From an uncultured Collinsella sp. (lineage in GTDB: Bacteria > Actinomycetota > Coriobacteriia > Coriobacteriales > Coriobacteriaceae): a stretch of 37,079 nt of DNA. A program made the position numbers and the translations under genes. The notes beneath the pieces were generated by a model. The model was not told the DNA's origin. It worked only from the letters and a program-made list of their open reading frames with translations, and made no database searches. Position 1 is the stretch's first letter. Each line of letters begins with the position of its first letter. The stretch spans positions 1 to 37,079 of the forward strand of contig UQSC01000005.1 in assembly GCA_900543615.1 (NCBI GenBank), given 5' to 3'. Of this stretch, positions 14,425 to 24,500 are shown piece by piece.

Positions 14425-14440
14425 TGTTTCACATGAAACG
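14425..14440. promoter_or_regulatory. Degenerate parS-like site
   Basis: TGTTTCACATGAAACG matches 14 of 16 parS bases. One mismatch is at the centre and one at the end, so binding may be weaker. Confidence 0.6.
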
Positions 14441-14458
14441 TTTTGGGGTGCGACTCCC

Positions 14459-15511
14459 CTATGCGTTCTTCTGAACTTTGAAGCGCTGCTTCAGCTGTCC
14501 GCAAGCGGCGTCAATATCGTTACCACGGGAGTTACGAATCGTGGTCTCGATGCCACGGGACTCAAGACGACGCTGAAGATCCTCAACCTTATGAATCGGC
14601 GACGGCTTGAGCAGGCTGCCCTCGATGTCGTTAAGCTGAATCAGGTTAACGTGGCACAGCGTTCCCTCGCAGAAGTCGCAGAGCGCCTGCATCTCTGGAT
14701 TCGTATCGTTGACGCCTTCGATCATGGCATACTCATAGGTCGGGCGGCGGCCAGTCTTCTCGGTGTAGAGTTGAAGCGCCTCGTGAAGGCGAAGTAGCGT
14801 GTACTTCTTAACACCGGGCATTAGCTTATTGCGTGTCGACTGGATGGCGGAATGCAGGGAAACGGCAAGCGTGAACTGCTCGGGGATGTCGGCAAATTTG
14901 CGAATACCTGGAATAACGCCGCTGGTAGAGACGGTGAGGTGGCGAGCGCCAATACCGATGCCATCGGGGTCGTTGAGGATTCGCAGCGCCTTGAGAACCT
15001 CATCGTAGTTGGCAAACGGCTCGCCCTGACCCATGAAGACAACGCTCGTGGCACGCTCGCCAAAGTCGTTAGATACATGAAGTACCTGGTCGACGATCTC
15101 TTGAGCGGTCAGAGAACGCTTGAGGCCGTTGAGACCGGTAGCGCAAAAGGCGCAGCCCATGCCGCAGCCTGCCTGGGTGGAAACGCAGACAGAAAGCTTG
15201 TTACGGCGGGGCATGCCGACAGTCTCGACGGAAACGCCGTCGTGGTACTCGAGCAGATACTTGCGAGAGCCATCTTTGGAAACCTGCTTGGTTAGTTCAG
15301 TGGGCGTGTCAAAGGCAAAAGCCTCTTTAAGCTGCTCGCGGAAAGCCTTGGGAAGGTTGGTCATATCGTCAAACGAACAAACGTTCTTCTCAAAGACCCA
15401 TTCGATGAGCTGCTTCGCGCGGAAGGCGGGCTGGCCAAGTTCGGCCACAAGGTCGCGAATATCGTTTTGGCTCAAGTCGCGAATGTCCTGAGATTTAGTC
15501 CTGGGATTCAT
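14459..15511 (-). CDS. rlmN: Dual-specificity 23S rRNA/tRNA C2-adenine methyltransferase RlmN
   Basis: RlmN is a radical-SAM enzyme that methylates C2 of A2503 in 23S rRNA and, in some bacteria, A37 of tRNA. The 350-residue protein has the cluster motif C-x3-C-x2-C at Cys116, Cys120 and Cys123. The methyl-carrying cysteine is probably Cys337 in DAACGQL. The motifs MGQGEPFANYDEV and LHSAIQSTRNKLMP fit the family. ATG at 15511 has GAAAGG upstream. It is divergent from ddl, and the 85-base gap must hold both promoters. Confidence 0.97.
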   Translation of the reverse strand: MNPRTKSQDIRDLSQNDIRDLVAELGQPAFRAKQLIEWVFEKNVCSFDDMTNLPKAFREQLKEAFAFDTPTELTKQVSKDGSRKYLLEYHDGVSVETVGMPRRNKLSVCVSTQAGCGMGCAFCATGLNGLKRSLTAQEIVDQVLHVSNDFGERATSVVFMGQGEPFANYDEVLKALRILNDPDGIGIGARHLTVSTSGVIPGIRKFADIPEQFTLAVSLHSAIQSTRNKLMPGVKKYTLLRLHEALQLYTEKTGRRPTYEYAMIEGVNDTNPEMQALCDFCEGTLCHVNLIQLNDIEGSLLKPSPIHKVEDLQRRLESRGIETTIRNSRGNDIDAACGQLKQRFKVQKNA

Positions 15512-15596
15512 GGAAGCCTTTCGATTTTGGGGAAACGTAGAGGGTATCGCTACAATATGGTATCAGCTGCAGAAATTATAGAGGAGGAGTCTGCCC

Positions 15597-16562
15597 ATGC
15601 CGGGTAAAAGCCTAGAGAACATGCACGTAGCGGTCTTGGCGGGCGGTCATTCCGCTGAGCGCGAGATTTCGCTCAATTCGGGAAAGAACGTCGTGGTTGC
15701 CTTGAAGGAGGCCGGCTACACTTCGGTGGAGCTGCTCGACACGGCTGCCGATGATTTTATGGTAACCATGGCGACCGGCGGCTTTGACGTGGCGTTTATC
15801 GCCATGCACGGTGTCGGCGGCGAGGATGGCGCCATGCAGGGCGCTATGGAGACCCTGGGTATCCCCTACACGGCCTCGGGCGTGCTTGCCAGCGCCTGCG
15901 GTGCCGACAAGGAGGTCTCTAAGCTCCTGTACGCCAAGGCGGGCATTCCCGTTGCCCCCGGCCTTGCGCTCGAGGTGGGCGATGAAGTCGATATCGATCA
16001 TATCGTCGAGGTTTGTGGCGAGCGCTGCTTTGTGAAGCCGGCCGTCAACGGTTCCAGCTATGGCATTTCCCTGGTCCATGAGCCCTCCGAGCTGCCCGCG
16101 GCAATCGCCAAGGCGTTTGAGTACGGCGACAAAGTGCTGGTCGAGAAGTGCATCGAGGGTACCGAGATCACCGTCGGCGTATACGGCGAAGATGACGTGC
16201 GCGCTCTGCCGATTGTCGAGATTCGCAAGCCCGAGGACTGCGAGTTCTACGATCTGGACGTGAAATATGTCGACCCTACGGACATCCATCGCATTCCGGC
16301 GCAGATTTCACCCGAGAACTACGCTCGTGCCCAGGAGCTTGCCTGTGCCGCTCACAAGGCGCTCGGTTGCCTGGGCATCTCGCGCAGCGATTTTATCGTG
16401 AGCGAGGACGGCCCCGTTATCCTCGAGACCAATACCATTCCCGGCATGACCGATACGTCGCTGTATCCGGACGAGATCCGCCACACCGACGACATGACGT
16501 TCCCGCAGGTCTGTGACAGTCTGATCCGTATGGGTCTTCGTCGAGCGGGCGTTGCATGCTAA
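15597..16562 (+). CDS. ddl: D-alanine-D-alanine ligase
   Basis: Ddl joins two D-alanines with ATP for peptidoglycan precursors. The 321-residue protein has AGGHSAEREISLNSG at the N-terminus, HGVGGEDGAMQG near 72, the ATP-grasp segment VKPAVNGSSYGI near 147 and ETNTIPGMTDTSLYP at the end. The EFYD segment keeps the tyrosine typical of D-Ala-D-Ala rather than D-Ala-D-Lac ligases, so no vancomycin-type change is suggested. ATG at 15597 follows GGAGGAG; Met9 is a less likely start. A possible promoter is TTGGGG, 18 bases, TACAAT (15527-15556). It overlaps the next gene by 7 bases. Confidence 0.96.
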   Translation: MPGKSLENMHVAVLAGGHSAEREISLNSGKNVVVALKEAGYTSVELLDTAADDFMVTMATGGFDVAFIAMHGVGGEDGAMQGAMETLGIPYTASGVLASACGADKEVSKLLYAKAGIPVAPGLALEVGDEVDIDHIVEVCGERCFVKPAVNGSSYGISLVHEPSELPAAIAKAFEYGDKVLVEKCIEGTEITVGVYGEDDVRALPIVEIRKPEDCEFYDLDVKYVDPTDIHRIPAQISPENYARAQELACAAHKALGCLGISRSDFIVSEDGPVILETNTIPGMTDTSLYPDEIRHTDDMTFPQVCDSLIRMGLRRAGVAC

Positions 16563-19450
16563 TCGAGGACGCGGTTTCGTCAGGAACGCCGCAGTTTGTC
16601 ATCGACTCCTATGCCACGCTTGCCGAACGCGCCAAAACGCAGTCCTTCGGCCTTATCGAGGAAGATGTGATTGTCCTCGATACCGAGACCACGGGTCTTT
16701 CGGTGCAGGACAACGAGCTGATCGAGATCTCGGCGGCCCGTCTTTCGGGCCGCGAGGTTATCGACCGCTTCGATACCTTCGTGCATCCCAAGCAGCTGAT
16801 TCCTGCCGAGATTACCGAGCTCACGAGCATTACAAATGCCGATGTGGCAGATGCCCCGTCGGCCGTTGAGGCCGTCGCCGCCCTCGCCGATTTTGTCGGT
16901 GGTTGCCCGGTGATTGCACATAACGCCACGTTCGACCGCTCGTTTATCGAGTCGGTCAAAGGCGGCGTCAACGTGAGCGATATTTGGATCGATTCGCTGG
17001 CGCTGTCGCGCATCGCGCTACCGCGCCTGGCCTCGCACAGGCTGTCTTTTATGGCCGATCTGTTTGGCTGTGACTCGGTATCACACCGTGCCAATGCCGA
17101 CGTCGACGCCCTGTGTGGCGTATGGCGCGTGTTGCTTGTGGCACTCACCGACTTGCCCCAGGGCCTCATGGCGCGCCTAGCCGACATGCATCCGGACGTG
17201 CCTTGGTCCTATCGTCCTATCTTCTCATTCTTGGCAGGGCAGAACCCTGGTTCTATCTTCTCTCTCAGCGCCGCTCGTGCTGACGTTCTCAAGGCCGATC
17301 GCGCCGACGATCGGGTGGACGCCGACGAACTACCGGTCCTCAAGATGCCGAGTCGTGAGGAGATTGAGGCAGACTATGCGCCGGGTGGCCTGGTCAATCG
17401 CATGTATCCCACTTACGAGCCGCGTGATGAGCAGATCGCGATGGCGCTCGAGGTCCGCGATGCGCTGGTCACGGGCACTCATCGTGTAATTGAGGCGGGC
17501 ACAGGCGTCGGCAAATCGATGGCCTATCTGGTGCCTTTTGCCGAGGCAGCACGCCGTAACAACATCACGGTTGGTATTGCGACCAAATCGAACAATCTAG
17601 CCGACCAGCTCATGTACCATGAGCTTCCAAAACTTGCCGAGCAACTGGAAGGTGGTCTGTCATTTTGCGCTCTCAAGGGGTATGACCACTATCCGTGCCT
17701 GCGCAAGCTCGAGCGCATGAGCCGCGGCCAGGTCGAGATTACCACCAAGCGCGATCCGGCGGACACGCTCACGGCGGTCGCGGTCATTATGGCGTACGTC
17801 TGCCAATCAGCCGATGGCGACCTCGACTCGCTCGGCATTCGGTGGCGCAGCGTCAACCGCCCCGACTTTACAACGGCCTCGCGCGAGTGTGCTCGTCGCC
17901 TCTGCCCGTTTTTCCCTGATAAATGTTTGGTCCACGGCGCTCGCCGTCGTGCGGCGCATGCCGATGTGGTGGTCACCAACCATTCCCTGCTGTTCCGCAA
18001 TGTTGCGGCCGAGGGCAGGATTTTGCCTCCGATTCGTCATTGGGTAATCGACGAGGCTCATTCTATCGAGCGCGAGGCGCGCCGTCAGTGGGCGCGCGTG
18101 GTGTCGGCGGACGAATCACGCGTTCTGTTTGAGCGCCTGGGTGGCTCGAGCACCGGTGCGCTAAGCCAGATCTCCCGTGATTTGGCAACCTCTGAGGGCT
18201 CTACGCTCTATCTGGGCCTTACTGCCAAGGCGACGTCGACGGTTGCGCGCGCGAGCATGGCAATCGCCGACGTGTTCGATGGCGTTCGCGAGCTCGGCCG
18301 CCGTGCCCGTGGGGGTTATGACAATGCCAATCTATGGATTGGCCCCGAGCTGCGCGAATCTGACGACTGGCATGATTTCTTACCGTCGGCCTACACTGCC
18401 ATCGACGCATTGGAACAAGCTGACAAGAGCGTCGACGCGCTGGTGCAAGCCGTCGCCGCCGACAAGCCCGAGGTTGTTGTCGACTTGGGTGATATCTCGC
18501 GCCGCCTGCACGAGCTGGCCGAGAACCTCAAACTCATCATTGATGGCGCCGATGAACACTACGTGTATTCGCTGCAGGTCAATCGCAGGTTGCGTGCCGG
18601 TGGAGAGTCAATGACCGCAGAGCGCATCGACATTGGCGAGGCCTTGGCAACCGAGTGGCTGCCCGAGGTTCACACGGCTATCTTTGCCTCGGCGACCATG
18701 ACGGTGTCCAAAAGCTTTGAACACTTTAACCACGCGGTTGGCCTCGATCGCATCGGTGCTTCAACATCCTCATCGTTGCACTTGGACTCGAGCTATGACT
18801 TCGATTCGAACATGACTGTAGTCGTTGCGGGCGATATCCCCGATCCGCGCGATCGTGAGAGCTATCTTGCGGCGCTCGAGCGCGTGCTGGTCGATGCCCA
18901 TCTTGCCATGGGCGGATCGGTGCTTACGCTGTTCACCAATCGGCGCGACATGGAAGACCTGTACGCCCGCGTTGAGCCCAAGATGGCCCGTGCGGGTCTG
19001 GAACTCAACTGCCAGCAGCGCAACTCATCTCCTCGTCGCCTGCGCGACCGGTTTATCAACGAGCCGACCTCGTCGCTTTTTGCGCTTAAGGCCTTCTGGG
19101 AGGGATTCGACGCCAGCGGCGAGACGCTGCGCTGCGTCATCATTCCCAAGCTGCCGTTCTCGAGCCCCACGGACCCGCTCTCGTGCGAGCGCAACTTGCG
19201 CGAAGACCGCGCTTGGGCGCGCTATTCGCTGCCCGAGGCGGTGCTCGAGGTCAAGCAGGCGGCCGGCCGCCTTATCCGCTCGTCGACCGATTGCGGCGTG
19301 CTGATTCTGGCCGACCCGCGCCTGGTGACGAAGGGCTACGGAAAGAAGTTCTTAACGTCGCTGCCCACGAGCTCCTACCAGCGCATCGAATCGGCGCAGA
19401 TCGGGCACTATCTGCAACTGTGGCGTGCGCGCCACGAGCGGCGGCGCTAA
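16556..19450 (+). CDS. dinG: DinG-family helicase with N-terminal DEDDh exonuclease
   Basis: This 964-residue protein joins a 3'-5' exonuclease domain to an XPD-like helicase, the Gram-positive DinG arrangement. Exonuclease residues are Asp42 and Glu44 (LDTETTGL), Asp127 (HNATFD) and His177/Asp182 (HRANADVD), so the nuclease looks intact. Helicase motifs are Walker A EAGTGVGKS (313-321) and DEAH at 499-502. Four cysteines between them (381, 445, 450, 457) fit the iron-sulfur cluster of XPD and E. coli DinG, which many exonuclease-fused DinGs lack. Role: DNA repair, probably unwinding of R-loops or damaged structures. ATG overlaps ddl by 7 bases. The WYL regulators are convergent, overlapping at 19447-19450. 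Confidence 0.93.
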   Translation: MLIEDAVSSGTPQFVIDSYATLAERAKTQSFGLIEEDVIVLDTETTGLSVQDNELIEISAARLSGREVIDRFDTFVHPKQLIPAEITELTSITNADVADAPSAVEAVAALADFVGGCPVIAHNATFDRSFIESVKGGVNVSDIWIDSLALSRIALPRLASHRLSFMADLFGCDSVSHRANADVDALCGVWRVLLVALTDLPQGLMARLADMHPDVPWSYRPIFSFLAGQNPGSIFSLSAARADVLKADRADDRVDADELPVLKMPSREEIEADYAPGGLVNRMYPTYEPRDEQIAMALEVRDALVTGTHRVIEAGTGVGKSMAYLVPFAEAARRNNITVGIATKSNNLADQLMYHELPKLAEQLEGGLSFCALKGYDHYPCLRKLERMSRGQVEITTKRDPADTLTAVAVIMAYVCQSADGDLDSLGIRWRSVNRPDFTTASRECARRLCPFFPDKCLVHGARRRAAHADVVVTNHSLLFRNVAAEGRILPPIRHWVIDEAHSIEREARRQWARVVSADESRVLFERLGGSSTGALSQISRDLATSEGSTLYLGLTAKATSTVARASMAIADVFDGVRELGRRARGGYDNANLWIGPELRESDDWHDFLPSAYTAIDALEQADKSVDALVQAVAADKPEVVVDLGDISRRLHELAENLKLIIDGADEHYVYSLQVNRRLRAGGESMTAERIDIGEALATEWLPEVHTAIFASATMTVSKSFEHFNHAVGLDRIGASTSSSLHLDSSYDFDSNMTVVVAGDIPDPRDRESYLAALERVLVDAHLAMGGSVLTLFTNRRDMEDLYARVEPKMARAGLELNCQQRNSSPRRLRDRFINEPTSSLFALKAFWEGFDASGETLRCVIIPKLPFSSPTDPLSCERNLREDRAWARYSLPEAVLEVKQAAGRLIRSSTDCGVLILADPRLVTKGYGKKFLTSLPTSSYQRIESAQIGHYLQLWRARHERRR

Positions 19451-20364
19451 AGCGGGCAGACGAGGGTTTTTGCCATATCGCACAGACGCTTTGACAAGGC
19501 GGGGTCATCCAAGATGCGGATGGCTCCGCCCGCTGCGATTATCTGGCTCAGTAGCCAACGCTCGGAGCCGTAATGCACGGTTACCGTTGCCACGTCTGCC
19601 CCGCTGCGCTCGATTAGGGTGATGCCGGCCCAGTCCAGATGCTCCGCCATATCGAATGGCATCAAGAGCTTTGCGCTACGCTGCGTCCGGGCAAGGGAAT
19701 CGTGGAGGGATGCAGCGTCCGGTGCGTGAGGCACGACGGAGTCTTCCGTCAAGGCGAGTCCCTCGATTTTATCCATGCGATAGGTGCGCTGCTCATCGAC
19801 TGTGATGTCCCAGGCAATCAGGTATGTTTGGTCGCCGTTTGCCGTAATGCGCAGGGGGTCGACCAGACGCTCGCGTGGCCGTGTATCGTCCATCGAGCGA
19901 TACGAGATGCGGCAGCGAACGCCGTCCTGAATGGCGCAGCTCAGCTGCTGCCAGTGCGACCCGTGGTTGACGGTGTCAAAGACGCGCTGGTTATAGCCGA
20001 GCTCTTCGGGTAGAAGGGCATGTCGAATCCGAGCTGCCGTCTGCGGCTCGATCCCCAACGATTCAAGTTCGTGGTTGAGCACAGCGCCCTCGGCGGCACT
20101 CAGGCGCAGCGGTAGCACACGACCGGCGTCACCGGTGAGGACCACACGCTCGCCGCGGCATTCGCAGATGATGCGCGCGCCCGATTCTCGGTCCGCGAGC
20201 GTCGAGATGATCTCGAGAATCTCGTCGAGCGACACCCCCGTGATGTCAAGGCGATTGCAAATCTCGGTTCGTGTCATGCCGCTCTCGCCGGCGGCGTAGA
20301 GGGCCTCCATGATGTCGATGGCGCGCGAGAGTCTCTGCTCGCTGGTGAGTTTACGCACGGGCAT
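19447..20364 (-). CDS. WYL-domain regulator (PafC-like), second of pair
   Basis: The protein has about 305 residues: an N-terminal winged helix (RLSRAIDIMEALYAAGESGMTRTEICNRL) and a WYL domain near 140-230 (CRISYRSMDD, then DPLRITANGDQTYLIAWD), with a WCX-type C-terminus. Tandem WYL proteins in actinobacteria form PafBC, which switches on RecA-independent DNA-damage genes; the WYL domain is thought to sense single-stranded DNA. The start is ATG at 20364, overlapping the first WYL gene by 14 bases. A TTG at 20385 would add seven residues and swallow the AAAGGA ribosome site. Its 3' end overlaps that of dinG by 4 bases, tail to tail. Confidence 0.85.
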   Translation of the reverse strand: MPVRKLTSEQRLSRAIDIMEALYAAGESGMTRTEICNRLDITGVSLDEILEIISTLADRESGARIICECRGERVVLTGDAGRVLPLRLSAAEGAVLNHELESLGIEPQTAARIRHALLPEELGYNQRVFDTVNHGSHWQQLSCAIQDGVRCRISYRSMDDTRPRERLVDPLRITANGDQTYLIAWDITVDEQRTYRMDKIEGLALTEDSVVPHAPDAASLHDSLARTQRSAKLLMPFDMAEHLDWAGITLIERSGADVATVTVHYGSERWLLSQIIAAGGAIRILDDPALSKRLCDMAKTLVCPL

Positions 20365-21373
20365 GCTCGTGCACCGTCCTTTCAATGAGGTGGTTCCATG
20401 CCTGCTTGAGCGATTTGGGGGCCATGGGCCTCATGCCGTCCATGGCGTGGGCCATGCAAAATGAGGCGGCGGCTTCAAGGTCGCGCACGTCAACGGTCCA
20501 GGTCCATCCTGCATCGGTGTGTGTGAGCTCACCTCGCCCACGCGTGAGGCCGTTGATCATATCGGTCTGCGTCTGAGGGGCGAACGAGAACGTAGCTGCA
20601 ACGGGCGGTCGGTCGGCAAAATCGAATTCAAAGAACAGATAGTCGTTGAGATTGAAGTCCGCGGGGATGGCGTAGGCCTTCGAAGGACGCCAAGCACGAA
20701 CGATACGGTCACAGCGGAATGTCCTGATGTCGTCGGTGGCATTGTCGAGGCCGCAGAAATACGCCACGCCCTCGCGCTCGAACATGCCGTAGACGCGGAC
20801 GGTACGCTCTTTCTGCTCGCCGCGTCCGTTCTGATATAAAAATCGCAGCGCACAACGCTCGGCAAAGGCGCTCCAAACCGCATCGACGGTGGGAGAGCGG
20901 CTGATCGGCGCCTCGTCTACCGTCGTCCTGCCGGTGAGATAGGCAATCTTGGAGCGAATATCGGCAAGCGGTGCGGCAAAAGTGGATGAGCCGGCCGCTA
21001 GTGTCTGGTCGATGGCGTTGAGCAGGATATCGGCGTCGTCTGCGGTAATGAGGCCGCCTGCCGCAAACGTGTGCTCGCGGTCGATTGTCCACGAGCTTTC
21101 CTCGGTCTCCTGCGCGCCGGTGGGGCGAACCTCCTTGATTAAGATGCCGCGTTCGAGCAGCTTGTCACGATCGCGTCGAAACTTGCGCTTATCCGAGTCG
21201 ATATTGCCCGAGCCATATCCCAGGTCAGAATCCAAGACGATCTGCTCGGTCGTCAGCGGTTCGGGGGAGCTATTGAGCACGAAGAAAAGATTGAGGATGC
21301 GCTGAGCCGTTTTATCGAAACTGGGCTCCGAATTTCCCTTTTTAATTGTCTCGGTCGTGTCGCTTGCCGTCAT
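20351..21373 (-). CDS. WYL-domain regulator (PafB-like), first of pair
   Basis: This is a 340-residue transcription regulator. A winged-helix region spans about 20-80 (AQRILNLFFVLNSSPEPLTTEQIV, then DKRKFRRDRDKLLERGILI). The WYL domain begins near 175 (LRFLYQNGRGEQKERTVRVYGMF, then GVAYFCGLD), and a C-terminal WCX-like region follows. Gene overlap with the second WYL gene suggests a heterodimer like PafB-PafC. The 198-base gap upstream is divergent from the large M28-like gene; no convincing promoter was recognised there for this direction. Confidence 0.85.
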   Translation of the reverse strand: MTASDTTETIKKGNSEPSFDKTAQRILNLFFVLNSSPEPLTTEQIVLDSDLGYGSGNIDSDKRKFRRDRDKLLERGILIKEVRPTGAQETEESSWTIDREHTFAAGGLITADDADILLNAIDQTLAAGSSTFAAPLADIRSKIAYLTGRTTVDEAPISRSPTVDAVWSAFAERCALRFLYQNGRGEQKERTVRVYGMFEREGVAYFCGLDNATDDIRTFRCDRIVRAWRPSKAYAIPADFNLNDYLFFEFDFADRPPVAATFSFAPQTQTDMINGLTRGRGELTHTDAGWTWTVDVRDLEAAASFCMAHAMDGMRPMAPKSLKQAWNHLIERTVHEHARA

Positions 21374-21571
21374 AGAGTCCTCGCATGAGAAGGTGGTTTG
21401 CTGCCATGATTTTAGTCCGATATGGAGATTAGGCTATATCCTTGTCCGCTCGGGGCGTTAAGATAGCCCGAATTCGGTCGTTTGCGCTCGCTCGGGGTAT
21501 ACTTTCGACTATATACGGTTCTAATGTGCATGCATTGGGCCTATTTGTCGGATTATGGATGTGGAGCGCAC

Positions 21572-24500
21572 ATGGCGAACACCCAGAACTATATTAACCA
21601 CCTGCTGCAGAACACCGGCATTACGCCGGCATGCAGCGAAGAAGAGCGCTTGGCTGCCGAGGATATCGCTCAGATCTTCCGCAACCACGGCTTTGACCCC
21701 GAGGTTCAGGAGTTCAATGCCCCGGCGCCCAGTAGGTTGGCATTTGCCGTTACCGGTATTCTTGCGTTTGCCGGCGCCCTGCTGATGGGCATCGGCGGCG
21801 GTATCGGCTTGGTCGGCACCTTGCTGGCCATTGTCGGTGCCGTGCTCTACGTGCTCGAGCGCACAGGGCATCCCGTGGTTTCGCGCCTGGGCAAGACAGG
21901 CGTGAGCCAAAATGTCATCGCCTACCACAAGGCCTCGGGCCCGCTCGCGTCTCCGCGCAACCGCCCGGTGGTCGTTGTCGCACACTACGACTCTCCCCGT
22001 GCTGAGCTGCTCGCCCGCGAGCCCTATGCTTCGTATCGTGCGCTCATCGCCAAGCTGTTGCCCGTTGCCACGGTTGCCCCCGCTGCCGTTGCCATCCTGC
22101 GCATCCTGCCGCTCCCCGGCGCGCTTAAGGTTCTGCTGTGGATTGTCGCGATCCTCGCTTCCCTCGTTGCGCTTGCCAACGCGGCAAACATCATCTCTAA
22201 CCGCCACATTCTTCCCTATACGTCCGGCGCGGTGTGCAACAAGTCTTCTGTCGCCGCTATGCTCGGCGTTATGGATAACGTTGCTCCCTTCCAGGGCGAA
22301 AACGAGTTTCCCGACGATGTTCCGTTCGATACCTATTTTGGGGAGCAAAAGCGTCGTGCCGAGGAAATGGCGCGTGCAGCGGCGGAGTATGCCGCGGCCC
22401 AGCAGCAAAACGACTACGGCAACACCATCGAGTACGAAGAGCCTACCTACGCCGAGGACGAGTTCGGTCAGCCGATTGCTCCCGACACTCAGACCGAGCC
22501 CGAACAGGGTGAGGCTTTCGACGAGCAGATCGAGGGCTTTGAGGGTGCGTCTGCCGACGAGACGCTGATTGGCGCCATCGTGCCCGAGGATCAGAATCAG
22601 GCTGTCCAGGCTGAAGAGTTCAATGACGAGGTTTCCGCTGCCGAGTCGGCGGAGGAGCCTGCCGCGGCCGAGCCCAAGCTCTATCGCAACGCCGCCGGCA
22701 ACATCCGCTTTGGTTCGGATGCCATCCGTGCGCTCGGAATGCTTCCCGAGTCCTGCACGCTCGATTACGAGGAGGGCGAGGAGCCGACGTTTGAGCCCGA
22801 GCCTGCCCCCGTTGTCACCGTGGATGATGAGTCTGCCGCGGTTACCGCTGCCGTTGCCGAGTCCGAGGCGGTGTCCGCGATCGATCCTGCGGCAGGACTG
22901 GACATTTTGGCTCCCGCCGCGCCGGCGCAAGACGTTGCGGACGAGTCTGACGACGATTACGTTGAACAGCCGAGGCGCGTGTGTTACGAGAGCGATACTG
23001 ATTTCTCGGCCGAGATTCCCGCGGCAACGCCGCATGCCGACATTGCATCCGCGTTCTCGTCGATTGGCGCCAGCGCTTCCAACTTCTTTAAGGGTGCGCT
23101 TGCAAAGGGCAAGAAATTTGTCGACGATTTCGAGGAGAAGCGCGCTGCCGCACGCGAGGCTGCCGAGCAGGAGGCTATCGCTCAGCAGCAGGCAGCCGAG
23201 GCGGCACGTGAGCTCGCGGCGCAAGAGTTCGAGCAGAACGAGGCTGTGCAGTCCGCGCCCGTCGACGCCGCCGAAGCTACAACGTCCTTTGAGTCCCAGC
23301 AACCGACGTCCGCGGATGTTGTTGAAGCGACGACGTCTTTCGAGGCTCAGCAGCACGTCGATAGCACCATGTCGTTTGATGCCGCGCAGTTCGATTCCAC
23401 GATAACGTTTGAAAAGCAAGGCACCGCGATTGCCGAGCCCCTTCCTGTTTCCGATGAACAGGGCGACGCAGTGGACGATGACGAGCCCATTGATGCTGCC
23501 GAAATCCAAGATGCCGCCGAGGACGAGCCCGTCGAGGCCAACTCTGACGAAGAGCAATACGCGGCAGCCGATCAAGGTGATTCGACCGAGGCCGAGCAGG
23601 AGGAAGTGTCTGCGGTTTCCGAGACTCCCGAGACAGATGAGTCGAGGCCTTACTCCACGCAGATTTTCACCATGCCGACCCCGAGTGGTTCCGGTGCCAC
23701 GGTTGCCAATGTTGTTCCCAACCAGGACGAAACGGTCGATTCCCTTATGGCCCAGATTTCCTCCCAGGCATCGCCGCGTCCGCAGATGAATGTTCCCGAT
23801 CCGGCGTCGGCACCGTCGCCTGCGCCCTCCTCGTCTCCGCTGGCTTCGGTCCCCGATCCGTCGCTGCCGTCTATGAAGCAGGCAAACGTTGCGTCTCGCA
23901 CGTCGCTGTTCGACCTTCCCGATCCCTCTGCCCAGGTCAACGACCCCTTTGCTACCGCCCAAGGTCCCGAACCCACATCGGCACCCGTTGCGCCTCCTAT
24001 GCCCGTTGCGTCGGGCGCGCAGCCGATCGAGACCATTTCGGCTCCCGCCCCGGCGGCACCCAAGTCTCGTAAGCGCGGCCTGGGTGGTCTGTTCGGCCGT
24101 AAAAAGAAAAACGAGCAGGACAGCATGAGTGACTGGCTGGGCGTCGAAGACGATTACGATGCCAAGAAGTCCGGTCGCGGTATCGGTTCGTGGGATAACT
24201 TCGAGGACGATAACGATGGCTGGAAGGGTGGCGCTACGTCTTCCGATGGTGCTTCTTCCGAAGATATGCTCGCGGCTGTCGCCTCTATGGGCGATGATGA
24301 GCTGCTCGGTCACGATATCTGGTTTGTGGCAACGGGCGCCTCGGATTGTGATGGCGCCGGCATGAAGGCCTTCTTGGCTTCGCATCGCGATAAGCTCCGC
24401 GGCGTATTCTTTATCAATCTTGAATCCGTCGGCGCCGGTAGGCTTTCGGTTGTGACGGTCGAGGGCGAACAACAGCTGCTCAAGGGCGATCGCCGCATCA

